A stretch of 16,948 nt of DNA from CAZCRE01 sp964501075. GTDB taxonomy: Archaea; Thermoproteota; Bathyarchaeia; Bathyarchaeales; Bathycorpusculaceae. The stretch covers positions 1 to 16,948 of the forward strand of contig CAZCRE010000021.1 of the NCBI GenBank assembly GCA_964501075.1. Direction: 5' to 3'. The translations under genes were made by a program, and so were the position numbers. Position 1 is the stretch's first letter, and each line of letters starts with the position of its first letter. Shown in pieces: positions 6,508-14,486 of this stretch. The notes under the pieces are model-generated. The model had not been told where the DNA came from. It saw only the letters and a program-made list of their open reading frames with translations, and did not search any database.

Positions 6508-7692
6508 ATGCGCATCAGAAGGTCGCAGAATCCTTTGAAAATCATGTTTGTAACCCCATATTTCGGTTTCTCGGGAATGATTTCAGATATGCTAGCGGGT
6601 CATCTGGCCAAGAGAGGCCATGATGTTGCGGTGGTCGGATATCTAAGACCCAGTCGCAGGAACTTGTTCTCGGAGGAAAAACGTAGGCTAGAAGAAAAGA
6701 ACATTCATTACTATTTGGCTAAAGCAATCAGCATTTCAATTCCCAATTATGTGACCGAATTCCCTTTTTTTCTGTCTTTCAAGCAGTTAGTGGAGGAAGT
6801 GCAGCCAGACATTATCCATATAAACTGTCTTCCGTTCTTCACAAGTTATCAAGCTGCTGAGATCGCAAAGAAGATCCATAAAAAGAGCATACTTCAGGTT
6901 CATGGCGTCATCGCAGAACGAGGGCTTTTCTTCAATATGCTTCAAGAACTCTACAGTTTTACATTCGGAAATCTCACATTCCATAATGTAGACAAAGTGG
7001 TCTGCTTGACAAACGGCGATGCTGAAAGAATTTGCAGATATGGTTGCCCATCAAAGAAGATTGACATCATCCCAAATGGTGTTGACGTAAGCGAGTTTCA
7101 TCCAACAAGCCACGAAGAATCAGGCCTACTTTTGTGGTGCGGAAGGTTCGTCCAGCAAAAAGGACTCGAATACTTAATAGACGCTTTGAAATGCATTGAA
7201 GCAAAAGAGAAGCCTATCACAATAAAACTCATGATGACAGGTGATGGCCCACTTTTTTCAAAAATATATCAGCTTGTGAAGAAAAATGGACTTAGCAGTA
7301 GCGTCCTCTTCATGGGGCGCGTTCCCCGCAAGGATATACCGATCCTTATGAGCAAGTCATCAATATACATCCTACCTTCCTTGAATGAAGGAATGCCATA
7401 TACTTTGCTTGAGGCCATGGCATGTGGGAAGACCGTGATTGGCACGAACATATCTGGAATCAGAGACATCATTACTCATGGACATAACGGTATTCTTGTT
7501 CCACCGAGAGATCCAGAGGCCCTCGCCAACGCTATTCTAACATTGTCAGGAGACAAGAACTTGAGAAGGACTTTGGGCCAGAATGCCAGAGAATTGATGA
7601 CCAGAAGATACAGTTGGGACACGATAACTGCAAGAATGGAAAAAGTTTACGAGGAAACATTGGCTGGCGCGCGCTGCAAGACAGGTCGGTAG
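6508..7692 (+). CDS. GT4 family glycosyltransferase
   Basis: A 394-residue retaining GT-B glycosyltransferase that would add an NDP-sugar to a growing lipid-linked glycan in the cytoplasm. It has KIMFVTPYFGFSGM near the N-terminus, QPDIIHINCLPF (99-110), VHGVIAERG, IPNGVD (188-193), LLWCGRFVQQKGLEYLIDAL (208-227), MTGDGP, and the complete E-x7-E signature with Glu294 and Glu302 in NEGMPYTLLEAMACGKTVI, followed by NGILVPPRDPEALA. The length is normal for the family. An alternative start is the Met at residue 13. It follows the previous GT4 gene by 67 bases on the same strand with no clear promoter, so co-transcription with the GT2 and first GT4 genes is likely. The 7693-7841 gap to the convergent radical SAM gene holds nothing recognisable. 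Confidence 0.9.
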   Translation: MRIRRSQNPLKIMFVTPYFGFSGMISDMLAGHLAKRGHDVAVVGYLRPSRRNLFSEEKRRLEEKNIHYYLAKAISISIPNYVTEFPFFLSFKQLVEEVQPDIIHINCLPFFTSYQAAEIAKKIHKKSILQVHGVIAERGLFFNMLQELYSFTFGNLTFHNVDKVVCLTNGDAERICRYGCPSKKIDIIPNGVDVSEFHPTSHEESGLLLWCGRFVQQKGLEYLIDALKCIEAKEKPITIKLMMTGDGPLFSKIYQLVKKNGLSSSVLFMGRVPRKDIPILMSKSSIYILPSLNEGMPYTLLEAMACGKTVIGTNISGIRDIITHGHNGILVPPRDPEALANAILTLSGDKNLRRTLGQNARELMTRRYSWDTITARMEKVYEETLAGARCKTGR

Positions 7693-7841
7693 TACCTCAT
7701 TTGAATGTCAACGCGCGTTTTGGTCGAACGAGACTCTGTTGCCCGGCTCATTTCATTGGCATCATTGTTTTCGTTGTTCAACGTAAATTCAGTTTAATCT
7801 TCAAGAATTGTGTGAAGGAGCATGCAGTCACATCTGCCCTT

Positions 7842-8906
7842 TCACGTGCGACTTGTCCCCTTGATTATCCGCCTCTTGGAGCCTGAGAACCGGTTGTTGC
7901 ATCTCAAGCAAATCTGTGGTAAGGGCAGGGACTTGTTGATTAGTCTCCTTCTTAGATCAACGAAAACCTGGCTATTCCAAATTTCCTTAGAACTGAACAT
8001 GTTTACATGCCCTTCGGAAGGTGGAAATATGGAGCAACATGGAAATACACACCCGCCGCCGGCTATTGTCAGAACTGAGAAGGGAAATATACATGCTCTG
8101 ATCGTAGATGTTCGTTCGTAGAGTCTGGGCAAGAAGATCTTGATCTTCGTCTTGGGGGATTTGACGGCTTTGACAAACTCAACAACCTCGTCGTCATCCG
8201 CGTAGAGGCATTGGGAGCCACCAAATCCAGGCAAGCCATAACAGGTTAGATTATTAAACCGCACCTCATCAACTCTGAGAGATTCAGCCAGTTCAATGAA
8301 AGCGGGTATTCTCATGAAGTTGCTTCTGGTGCACACGTAACTCATCTTGATCTTCAGTTTCTTTTTTGATTTATTGCGTAACTCCACCAGTCTAGCGGTG
8401 TTTTCGACTAGCACTTCAAACATTTTTGGCGGTACATTATGCATAGAATGATATTCCTCTGCATCTGAGCCGTTGAAACTCACGTTGACGGAGTTTATGT
8501 ATTCTAGGATCATGGGAATATGCTCTTTCATGAGCAAACCATTTGTGAAAAGCTCTGTGAAAAGACCTCTCAAGGAGGCTAAACGAGCCATTTTGAAAAG
8601 GTCCTTATTAAGCAACGGTTCGCCACCAGAGAATGCAACTGATACCAGGCTTTTGCTATATTCGTCTACAATACTGGTGAAGTCTTTGATGGTAAGATCT
8701 TCAGGCATTTCATAAGACTGATCTAAGAGCTTTGCATTGACCACAGCGCAGATGGTACATGAAACATTGCATCTGAAAGTTATGTATGTACTCAATTCCA
8801 ATGGTCTATAGGCCAAGACTTCCTTTCTGGGCAACATCTTATAAGCTATGGCGTTCGCCAATCTGCCTGGATTCAGAAGCTTGGGCGAGGAAAAGAAGAT
8901 AGTCAT
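7842..8906 (-). CDS. Radical SAM/SPASM domain protein
   Basis: A 354-residue iron-sulfur enzyme that would cleave S-adenosylmethionine to make a 5'-deoxyadenosyl radical. The radical SAM triad is CNVSCTIC with Cys46, Cys50 and Cys53, followed by FSGGEPLL (93-100), ELFTNGLLM and VNVSFNG. A SPASM-type tail follows, with Cys273, Cys287, Cys291, Cys292, Cys334 and Cys337 (RACIFPFSVL, GGGCVFPCC, EIWNSQVFVDLRRRL, ICLRCNN). That spacing suggests a single auxiliary cluster rather than the two of full SPASM enzymes. Such proteins mature peptides (PqqE, AlbA) but are also frequent in glycan clusters. It has its own promoter, is convergent with the GT4 gene to its left, and shares the locus with a PqqD-like gene about 7 kb away. 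The substrate is unknown. Confidence 0.9.
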   Translation of the reverse strand: MTIFFSSPKLLNPGRLANAIAYKMLPRKEVLAYRPLELSTYITFRCNVSCTICAVVNAKLLDQSYEMPEDLTIKDFTSIVDEYSKSLVSVAFSGGEPLLNKDLFKMARLASLRGLFTELFTNGLLMKEHIPMILEYINSVNVSFNGSDAEEYHSMHNVPPKMFEVLVENTARLVELRNKSKKKLKIKMSYVCTRSNFMRIPAFIELAESLRVDEVRFNNLTCYGLPGFGGSQCLYADDDEVVEFVKAVKSPKTKIKIFLPRLYERTSTIRACIFPFSVLTIAGGGCVFPCCSIFPPSEGHVNMFSSKEIWNSQVFVDLRRRLINKSLPLPQICLRCNNRFSGSKRRIIKGTSRT

Positions 8907-8937
8907 AGTTTGTCTTGCCGATATCTATCATTTTCTG

Positions 8938-8948
8938 GGTATATACTT
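8938..8948 (-). promoter_or_regulatory. TATA-like promoter of the radical SAM gene
   Basis: On the minus strand the bases read AGTATATACCC. The box is centred about 37 bases before the ATG at 8906, which predicts a leader of about 10 bases. The same AT-rich block is about 28 bases before a TTG at 8973 on the plus strand and might serve both directions. Confidence 0.45.
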
Positions 8949-8972
8949 TTAACGCAGTCAATGGTCTAGCTG

Positions 8973-9215
8973 TTGATTCCTTCTAAGTGGTTTTTGAAGA
9001 AATATCGCCTCTTCTCGCTTCTCTTTATGCACTTCAAGTGTGATATTGAAAATCGAATGATGCTTGCGGTCTCGCTTGTGCCTTTCTTTCCAGTTTATTT
9101 ATCGATATTTGGCATGACCTATGACAGTGCATGTGGGAAGGTTTTGCGTTCCATAAATAGAAAAATACGAGTCATGGAGCAATTAATACGGAAAGACTGC
9201 GATAGTGTGACCTAA
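8973..9215 (+). CDS. Doubtful small membrane protein
   Basis: An 80-codon frame in the 331-base gap between the radical SAM and oxidoreductase genes. It would start with TTG and has no ribosome binding site, although a TATA-like block lies about 28 bases upstream. The product would have a basic N-terminus (KWFLKKYR), one hydrophobic stretch (MMLAVSLVPFFPVYLSIFGM, about residues 29-48) and a basic helical tail (KVLRSINRKIRVMEQLIRK). A start at the internal ATG at 9027 is also possible. I recognise no family. It ends 22 bases before the oxidoreductase start, which would fit co-transcription if it is real. Otherwise the gap is simply upstream sequence, with an AT-rich stretch near 9150-9165. Confidence 0.25.
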   Translation: MIPSKWFLKKYRLFSLLFMHFKCDIENRMMLAVSLVPFFPVYLSIFGMTYDSACGKVLRSINRKIRVMEQLIRKDCDSVT

Positions 9216-9237
9216 ACAAGGAAGATGACGAGTCAAA

Positions 9238-10242
9238 ATGCGTATAGGATTGATTGGATGTGGCGCGGCAGCGAATCTGCATATGCTTGCCTATAAACAC
9301 TTAGAAGACGCAAAGGTAGAAGCCATTTCAGACCTCGACATCAAAAGGGCTAAGGCGTTTTCTAGCAAATACGGCATTCCAAGAACGTTCACAAAATACG
9401 GTGATTTGCTTAAAATTGAAGGCTTGGACCTAATCGACATATGCACTCCACCATCTACCCATGCAATCATTTCCTGCGAAGCTGCAAGGTTCGGATACCA
9501 CATCTTGCTAGAAAAACCAATGGCGAGAACCACTGCGGAATGCGACAGGATAATTGCAGAATGCAACAGGAGAAATGTCAACCTTTGCGTATGCCACAGC
9601 GAGCTTTTCAACGTTTCTGTTCAAGATGCAAAATCGGCCACAGACTATCAGGTCGTGAGATGCGTACGTTCAGCGAAACCGCACTCGTCATGGGTAATGA
9701 ATCCAGAAGAAGGTGGAATGCTTTGGGATTTGGGCGTTCACCAAGCTTACCTGCAGCGATATTTCCTGGGAAATATAGTCGAAGTCTGCGCCACTGGCAG
9801 CAGAGCGGGCGACATGTCTTGTGGTGACATAACGTCTGTTCTGAAATCATCAAACGGCAATTATGGTATAATGGAACTAAGGTGGCCACGAGGACGCAAC
9901 GAGCATTTCCTAGAACTCTTTGGCATGAATGGGATAAGGAAAATAGATTTGTCGTGGGTTCCAAAACAAGAAGAGTTTGATATATATAGCCACAACCTCT
10001 TGCTTTCAACAAAAGAATACATAAAAAGAGTCCGAAGTGGCGTTAGGTTCCTCTTCTCTCCCAAAGTCAGACAAAAACTAATTACGAATAGTCTTCACCT
10101 TGAGCTGATTAGAAGATATCTTGAGAACATTAGGCGTGGGCAACCCCCACCTGTCAAACCCAGCGAAGGAAGAGAGGCGGTCAAGCTACTTGAGGGGATT
10201 GATTTCTCGCTTAGAGCAAGAAAAAGTGTAGAACTAAGGTAG
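9238..10242 (+). CDS. Gfo/Idh/MocA family sugar oxidoreductase
   Basis: A 334-residue NAD(P)-dependent oxidoreductase. The Rossmann start IGLIGCGAAANLHM carries GxGxxA at residues 7-12, then ISDLDIKRAKAFSSKYG (30-46, binding the cofactor ribose), IDICTPPSTHA (66-76), and the signature EKPMA (92-96), where the Lys is the usual catalytic residue. The second domain has GGMLWDLGVHQAYL (159-172) with His168 at the conserved active-site position. Enzymes of this family oxidise or reduce sugars, often the C3 hydroxyl of NDP-sugars in glycan pathways, so it probably makes a modified sugar donor for this cluster. The length is normal. It is on the plus strand and convergent with the nucleotidyltransferase gene on its right. 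The exact substrate is unknown. Confidence 0.9.
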   Translation: MRIGLIGCGAAANLHMLAYKHLEDAKVEAISDLDIKRAKAFSSKYGIPRTFTKYGDLLKIEGLDLIDICTPPSTHAIISCEAARFGYHILLEKPMARTTAECDRIIAECNRRNVNLCVCHSELFNVSVQDAKSATDYQVVRCVRSAKPHSSWVMNPEEGGMLWDLGVHQAYLQRYFLGNIVEVCATGSRAGDMSCGDITSVLKSSNGNYGIMELRWPRGRNEHFLELFGMNGIRKIDLSWVPKQEEFDIYSHNLLLSTKEYIKRVRSGVRFLFSPKVRQKLITNSLHLELIRRYLENIRRGQPPPVKPSEGREAVKLLEGIDFSLRARKSVELR

Positions 10243-10290
10243 AGTTGCTTGGGGTCGGATGTGTAACATCGACTTTAAACATGATTGTCG

Positions 10291-11520
10291 CTATTCATCT
10301 TTGCGATTAGTCAGCCACAGCCTTGAGACATAGTAGCTCGTCTGAATCAGAGCCTGTATGACGCTCATGCAGCACGTCAAAGTGTACTTCATTCCGCAAT
10401 CTCTTCGAACGTAAACAACCAAGAAGTAGCTGCTTAGTTTTAATCGGGTTGGAAAGTTTCTTATTAGAAGGCTCACAGGGCTGTCGTCTGTTTTTGGTGG
10501 AATTTGCTTCTGAACTATCCATATACAATTCTTGCATTTGTTGTCGCATGCGAAGCTTTCGCACAGCGATGAGTAGAAGATTGGATAGCTTTGGTCGAGT
10601 GGATAGTGCAAGAACTGCTTGCTTAGCTTGTCTAGTTCTTCTTTGCATTCACCATCTAAGATCTGTCGGGTGCTGAAATAGGCGAAGAGAGGTGCAGCCA
10701 GTAAGTATCTCCAAACGGGTCTCCTTTGATACTCTCTTATTTTGCGCCAGTTGAATTCCGGCGTTGACTCAATTATGGCTGCCAAATCAGACACGTCCTT
10801 CAGTTGTATGTACCCTTCTCGGAAAGCATGTAAAGCCAGAGTTAAGACCATGTCTTCTGGCGACATGACTAGAAGCCGAGTACCGTCAATTACTTTCGCT
10901 GTCAGTGTTTCCCAAAATCCGCTGATTGGCGGATACTGATAGAAGTATCCGATTCCCGGTAGAGACACGTGAAGTTCGATGTTGACATCGACTTTGAATG
11001 ATCTTTTGCACATTATGGTGTGATAAACTGGGTGCGCATTCGGAACTCTTCTGAAGTCCATGCTGCCAAGAACCTTTTCTGCTTTCGCTCTTTCCTTTCC
11101 ATTGGGGAATAGCAGATCTACGTCCCGGAAATCCCTTGAGACACCATTGGGATATGTTGTGGTGGCTAGTAGAAACCCCTTAATGGGCGTGTACACAATC
11201 TTGTGCCTGGATAAGGCAGTAACTGCTTTCTTAGCTTCGTGCTGTATGATCAGGTTTGCAATCAAATGCTCATGGTATGCCTTTTTCATGTTTCTTAGAC
11301 TGGACTCATGTTTCGTTTGTTTGGAAAGTTTGCTGAGGGCCAGCGTCAGATTCTCATAGGTTTGAAGGAAGATTCTATTTTCAGAAGCCTTTTTTATGAA
11401 ATAACTCCAATCAATGTCTTCTTTCAAAATATCAAGTATCTGAACGACATGCCCTTCTCGCAACGTGGGGACTGTGCACAACAGAAGCAGCTTATCTTCT
11501 AGATACACTCTAACCGTCAT
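10291..11520 (-). CDS. NTP_transf_5 family nucleotidyltransferase-like protein
   Basis: A 409-residue protein of the uncharacterised nucleotidyltransferase family (NTP_transf_5, PF14907 type), members of the wider polymerase-beta-like superfamily. Visible signs are IKGFLLATTTYPNGVSRDF (113-131), the metal-binding Asp pair in RDVDLLFP (Asp133, Asp135), IELH (181-184), MSPEDMVLTLALHAF (219-233) and KDVSDLAAII (241-250). It would transfer a nucleotide to an unknown acceptor. The C-terminal third is unusual: Cys320, Cys325, Cys329 and Cys332 are close together and may bind a metal. In bacteria such genes often sit beside PqqD-like and HprK-like genes, as here. It diverges from a GT4 gene across a 51-base gap that holds one palindromic TATA-like octamer. 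The GTG at 11508 is a possible alternative start that would fit the promoter spacing better. Confidence 0.85.
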   Translation of the reverse strand: MTVRVYLEDKLLLLCTVPTLREGHVVQILDILKEDIDWSYFIKKASENRIFLQTYENLTLALSKLSKQTKHESSLRNMKKAYHEHLIANLIIQHEAKKAVTALSRHKIVYTPIKGFLLATTTYPNGVSRDFRDVDLLFPNGKERAKAEKVLGSMDFRRVPNAHPVYHTIMCKRSFKVDVNIELHVSLPGIGYFYQYPPISGFWETLTAKVIDGTRLLVMSPEDMVLTLALHAFREGYIQLKDVSDLAAIIESTPEFNWRKIREYQRRPVWRYLLAAPLFAYFSTRQILDGECKEELDKLSKQFLHYPLDQSYPIFYSSLCESFACDNKCKNCIWIVQKQIPPKTDDSPVSLLIRNFPTRLKLSSYFLVVYVRRDCGMKYTLTCCMSVIQALIQTSYYVSRLWLTNRKDE

Positions 11521-11537
11521 TCAAGAATCCTGACAAG

Positions 11538-11545
11538 TTTTAAAA
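11538..11545. promoter_or_regulatory. Palindromic TATA octamer between divergent genes
   Basis: TTTTAAAA is self-complementary and is the only strong TATA-like element in the 51-base gap. Its centre is about 30 bases before the plus-strand ATG at 11572, giving an almost leaderless transcript. It is about 22 bases before the minus-strand ATG at 11520, which is tight, or 33 bases before the in-frame GTG at 11508. It probably drives both genes. Confidence 0.5.
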
Positions 11546-11571
11546 GCATTTTCTTCGAACTAGTCATCGCC

Positions 11572-12708
11572 ATGAAAGTTTTATCAGGGATTCCTTGGCA
11601 ACTAGACTGGAACATTACCGGATTGTCCAAGCGTCTGACTGAACAGTTCACCGAAATAACCAAGCGAAGCGTAGAAGTGTATCTATACACTCCTGGTCGG
11701 AGAAGGAACCTCGACAAGTTCAGAATTCGCCAAATTCCTATTCGCACGCTTAAAGATGAGGATCCTATCACATCCATATTGAACTCGATAGGCTTCAGTC
11801 ATGCCTTTTCCAATATAGTAGAAAAGCAGGATTACGATTTACTGCACTGCTTTAACACGACTTCACTTTTCCTAGACAAAAGACCATTCATGTTGCAAAC
11901 AGTACATCCACCATACGAATCCATACGCGAAATCATCTGTTCGGAATATCCACGAAGTAAGAAATATCTTCGGAAACTCGATTACTATGATTTCGCTGCA
12001 ACTCTTGAAGAGAAAGAATACGCGAAGGCAACAATGATAGTAGCGTCCTCAGAAATGGCGAAAGAAAACATCGCACGGCACTGCGGCATCAAAAGAAAGC
12101 TGATACGCGTGATCCCCGCAGGCGTAGACCCGAGTATTTGCAACATGAATTACGAGAAAAGAAAGTCTGACCTGAAAGCTATCCTTTTCCCCAACAGGAT
12201 CTCGGTACTCAAAGGTTTTCATTACGTTGCCGAGGCTATGAGGGAAATAAGGAAGGCTTTTCCGAAGAGTGTGTTGATCGTAACGAACAGAATTGACGAA
12301 TTTGAAAGCGATTTGTTGAAACGCGATATAGAGAAACTCCAAAAGATGAAAGCTGTCGCGCTAGTTGGGTATTTGCCAATACTGGATATTTACAGATACT
12401 ACCGTATGGCTGACGTTTGTCTAGTCCCTTCCCTCTATGATGACTTGAGCCTAACAGTTCTGGAGAGCGTGGCACACGCGACGCCGATAGTAGCCACTGC
12501 AAATACTGGCTTTCCAGACGTCGAAAAAGTGGGTATTCAAGTGCCACCAAAAGATCCAGAATCAATTGCGGAAGCCGTGATCACTTTGCTATCTGATGAC
12601 GAGCTTTATGCAAAGAAAAGGCAAAGTGCAGAACACGTAATCAGGGAATATTACTGGCCAAACATAGGGGAGAAATTCATGACGATCTACAACGAACTTG
12701 TGGATTAG
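11572..12708 (+). CDS. GT4 family glycosyltransferase
   Basis: A 378-residue GT-B glycosyltransferase. The N-terminal domain starts MKVLSGIPWQ and has DYDLLHCFNTTSLF (87-100), then MIVASSEMAKENI (155-167) and VIPAGVDPS (180-188). The C-terminal nucleotide-binding domain has LFPNRISVLKGFHYVAEAM (205-223), VALVGYLP (262-269) and SLYDDLSLTVLESVAHATPIV (287-307). The first Glu of the usual E-x7-E is Asp290, and the second is retained as Glu298. It ends with GIQVPPKDPESIAEAV, the usual donor-end sequence. The ATG lies about 30 bases after a TATA-like octamer with no ribosome site, which suggests a leaderless transcript. It is divergent from the nucleotidyltransferase gene. The sugar and acceptor are unknown. 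Confidence 0.88.
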   Translation: MKVLSGIPWQLDWNITGLSKRLTEQFTEITKRSVEVYLYTPGRRRNLDKFRIRQIPIRTLKDEDPITSILNSIGFSHAFSNIVEKQDYDLLHCFNTTSLFLDKRPFMLQTVHPPYESIREIICSEYPRSKKYLRKLDYYDFAATLEEKEYAKATMIVASSEMAKENIARHCGIKRKLIRVIPAGVDPSICNMNYEKRKSDLKAILFPNRISVLKGFHYVAEAMREIRKAFPKSVLIVTNRIDEFESDLLKRDIEKLQKMKAVALVGYLPILDIYRYYRMADVCLVPSLYDDLSLTVLESVAHATPIVATANTGFPDVEKVGIQVPPKDPESIAEAVITLLSDDELYAKKRQSAEHVIREYYWPNIGEKFMTIYNELVD

Positions 12709-12859
12709 CCGAGCTCCAAAAGGTACACTCCACGCATTCCTATCTGCTCGTCCCAAACTTCCTTTATCTCAGGAGATTCATACTTCTTCTTTCCAATCTT
12801 GGATTGCTTTCTACTCAAGCCCAAAACCTTTCCACTTCAAGAGCTTTGGGCCTACCCAA

Positions 12860-12869
12860 TATTTATATT
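12860..12869 (+). promoter_or_regulatory. TATA-like promoter of the S26-like gene
   Basis: TATTTATATT is centred about 30 bases before the ATG at 12895. This predicts a transcript starting close to that codon, so it favours 12895 over an in-frame ATG at 12799 that lies upstream of the promoter. The rest of the 12709-12894 gap shows no other feature. Confidence 0.55.
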
Positions 12870-12894
12870 TTCTATCGGCACGATTTTCCCAACG

Positions 12895-13341
12895 ATGGTT
12901 TGTTCCATGAAAGGAAAAACGGCGAAGTGCAGCTTAACTGTTGCTGGCGGGGACGACATGTACCCAGCTCTTAGAATAGGTGAAGAACTGGAAATAGAAA
13001 CCGTCCCTCCCGAAGGAATTAGCGCGGGGGACGTCATAGTATTCAACAGGTGTGTTCTGATCGCTCATCGCGTTGTAGGCACTCTTAAGCGAGGTTCTGA
13101 ATACTTCTTCCTGACGCATGGCGATAAATGTCCGTGCTTTGATTCACCGGTTCCCAGCCAGATTGTGATTGGAAGGGTTGTCGGAAAGTCTATACCGATG
13201 CTTTTCGCAACCCGTACCAAAATCCTCTTTGCAGCCATTCTATTATGGCATTCTGCAACGTGTCGCTTGTTGGGCAACCCAATTATGAGAAGATTGAATA
13301 GGATGGTCCTTCGCAAATCTAGTTTCCTGATACTGCCCTAG
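12895..13341 (+). CDS. S26 signal-peptidase-like protein lacking the catalytic Ser
   Basis: A 148-residue protein with the layout of the S24/S26 peptidase core. The N-terminal box is GGDDMYPALRIGEELEIE (18-35). The usual GxSMxP has its nucleophile Ser just before Met; here that residue is Asp21. Other parts are kept: GDVIVFNR (45-52), AHRVVG (57-62) with the His of the Ser-His-Asp type, FLTHGDKCPCFDSPV (72-86), and VIGRVVGK (91-98). A weakly hydrophobic stretch (ILFAAILLWHS) lies at 110-120. It is probably not an active serine peptidase; it may bind a peptide or membrane partner, or use different chemistry. S26-like proteins are found near PqqD and NTP_transf_5 genes in bacteria, which matches this locus. 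An ATG at 12907 is a possible later start. Confidence 0.75.
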   Translation: MVCSMKGKTAKCSLTVAGGDDMYPALRIGEELEIETVPPEGISAGDVIVFNRCVLIAHRVVGTLKRGSEYFFLTHGDKCPCFDSPVPSQIVIGRVVGKSIPMLFATRTKILFAAILLWHSATCRLLGNPIMRRLNRMVLRKSSFLILP

Positions 13342-13388
13342 GAAAAGTTGGCGTGGAATGCAGGTTGCCATGCAAAGAAACTCGCACT

Positions 13389-14486
13389 CTAGTAGTCTGA
13401 GTGTTCAATTTTTTCATAGATCTTCATCAAGTTCTGAGCGTGCAATTCCATGGAAAATGAATCTTCAACGGCCCTCCTTCCTTCCGCACCGAATCTTCGT
13501 CTTTCACAATCATTGTCAAGAAGATATTCAATAGCGTCCGCCAACACCTCGGGATCACCGGGTTTTACTAGCAAACCCGTCTTTTGTTCCTTGATGAATT
13601 CTGGTATTCCACCCACATGAGACGCAATCACCGGAGTAGCTGATGCCATAGCTTCTATCAAGCATAGGCCGAATGGTTCTTGCCAGATTGAAGGAAAAAC
13701 AAAGATGTCTGACGATCGATAAAGCTGAGGCATTTCGCTGTACTTAACATTGCTCGCAATTCTAGCGGATCTCATCCTGCTGACCAGTCTTCGGGTCTTT
13801 TTTTCGACTACCACCTGCCATTTCAGCGGATCTCCAGTGTCGTAGAGATAAGGCGAACCGGCAATGAGTGCCTCGAAGTCATGTCTCTTTTTCTCCAAGG
13901 ATCTGATTGCTTTGAGGAAAACGAAGAGCCCTTTTTGCTTGTTCCATGCTCCCGCGTAAAGAACACGCATTAGGCTTTCTTCGTGGTTCGGCTTCTTTGG
14001 CTCAAAGAAATCTGTGTTTACCCCGTTATGTAGTACGAAGCATCTTTCATGGGGAAAATTGGGATGCTTGCTCAGAAAATCTTCCAAGAGGAAAGATGAA
14101 CAGAAAGCAAAGAAGCTGTCTTTGTATTTGATATTGGCGACTTCATAATATGGCAATGTGACTAGGTTGTGCATGTGAATAAGCGTCTTGGGCTTGTTTG
14201 GAACCAAGCTTAGAAGCGGAGCGTTCATTCCATGAAGTACGTCTGCATCTTTGGCTGTTTCAGCGAACCACGCGTAGTATTTGCGACTTGATTCCTCACC
14301 GTACTGGAATTCTTTGATGGCTTCTATACATGGATGATCATCTCCAACATAACCTCTAACATAGAGTCTAGCATCTACTCCTCGTCTTCTCAAGTACTCA
14401 AGCTCGTTTAGTGCAATGCGTTCGACTCCTCCACACAGTTGAGGATTGACAACAGTTATTGGCGGAACCAGTAACGCAATCTTCAT
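13389..14486 (-). CDS. GT4 family glycosyltransferase
   Basis: A 365-residue GT-B glycosyltransferase. The N-terminal domain has MKIALLVPP and CGGVERIALNELEYLRRRG (18-36), DVLHGMNAP (82-90), IHMHNLV and VLHNGVNTDFFEP (151-163). The C-terminal domain has VLYAGAWNKQKGLFVFLKAI (175-194), ALIAGSPYL, and the complete E-x7-E signature with Glu270 and Glu278 (QEPFGLCLIEAMASATPVIAS), followed by GLLVKPGDPEVLADAI. This pattern resembles mannosyl- or glucosyltransferases of glycan and lipid pathways, but the sugar is not readable. Its ATG overlaps the stop of the HprK-like gene as ATGA, with AGGTG upstream, so the two are translationally coupled. It is convergent with the S26-like gene on its left. Confidence 0.92.
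   Translation of the reverse strand: MKIALLVPPITVVNPQLCGGVERIALNELEYLRRRGVDARLYVRGYVGDDHPCIEAIKEFQYGEESSRKYYAWFAETAKDADVLHGMNAPLLSLVPNKPKTLIHMHNLVTLPYYEVANIKYKDSFFAFCSSFLLEDFLSKHPNFPHERCFVLHNGVNTDFFEPKKPNHEESLMRVLYAGAWNKQKGLFVFLKAIRSLEKKRHDFEALIAGSPYLYDTGDPLKWQVVVEKKTRRLVSRMRSARIASNVKYSEMPQLYRSSDIFVFPSIWQEPFGLCLIEAMASATPVIASHVGGIPEFIKEQKTGLLVKPGDPEVLADAIEYLLDNDCERRRFGAEGRRAVEDSFSMELHAQNLMKIYEKIEHSDY

Noticed and set aside
10525..10563. Cys cluster in the nucleotidyltransferase as a radical SAM site
   Set aside because: CxxxCxxC spacing is present, but there is no radical SAM barrel around it; at most it is a metal site.
12799..12894. N-terminal extension of the S26-like protein
   Set aside because: The TATA-like element at 12860-12869 lies inside the extension, and the extension has no signal peptide or domain resemblance.
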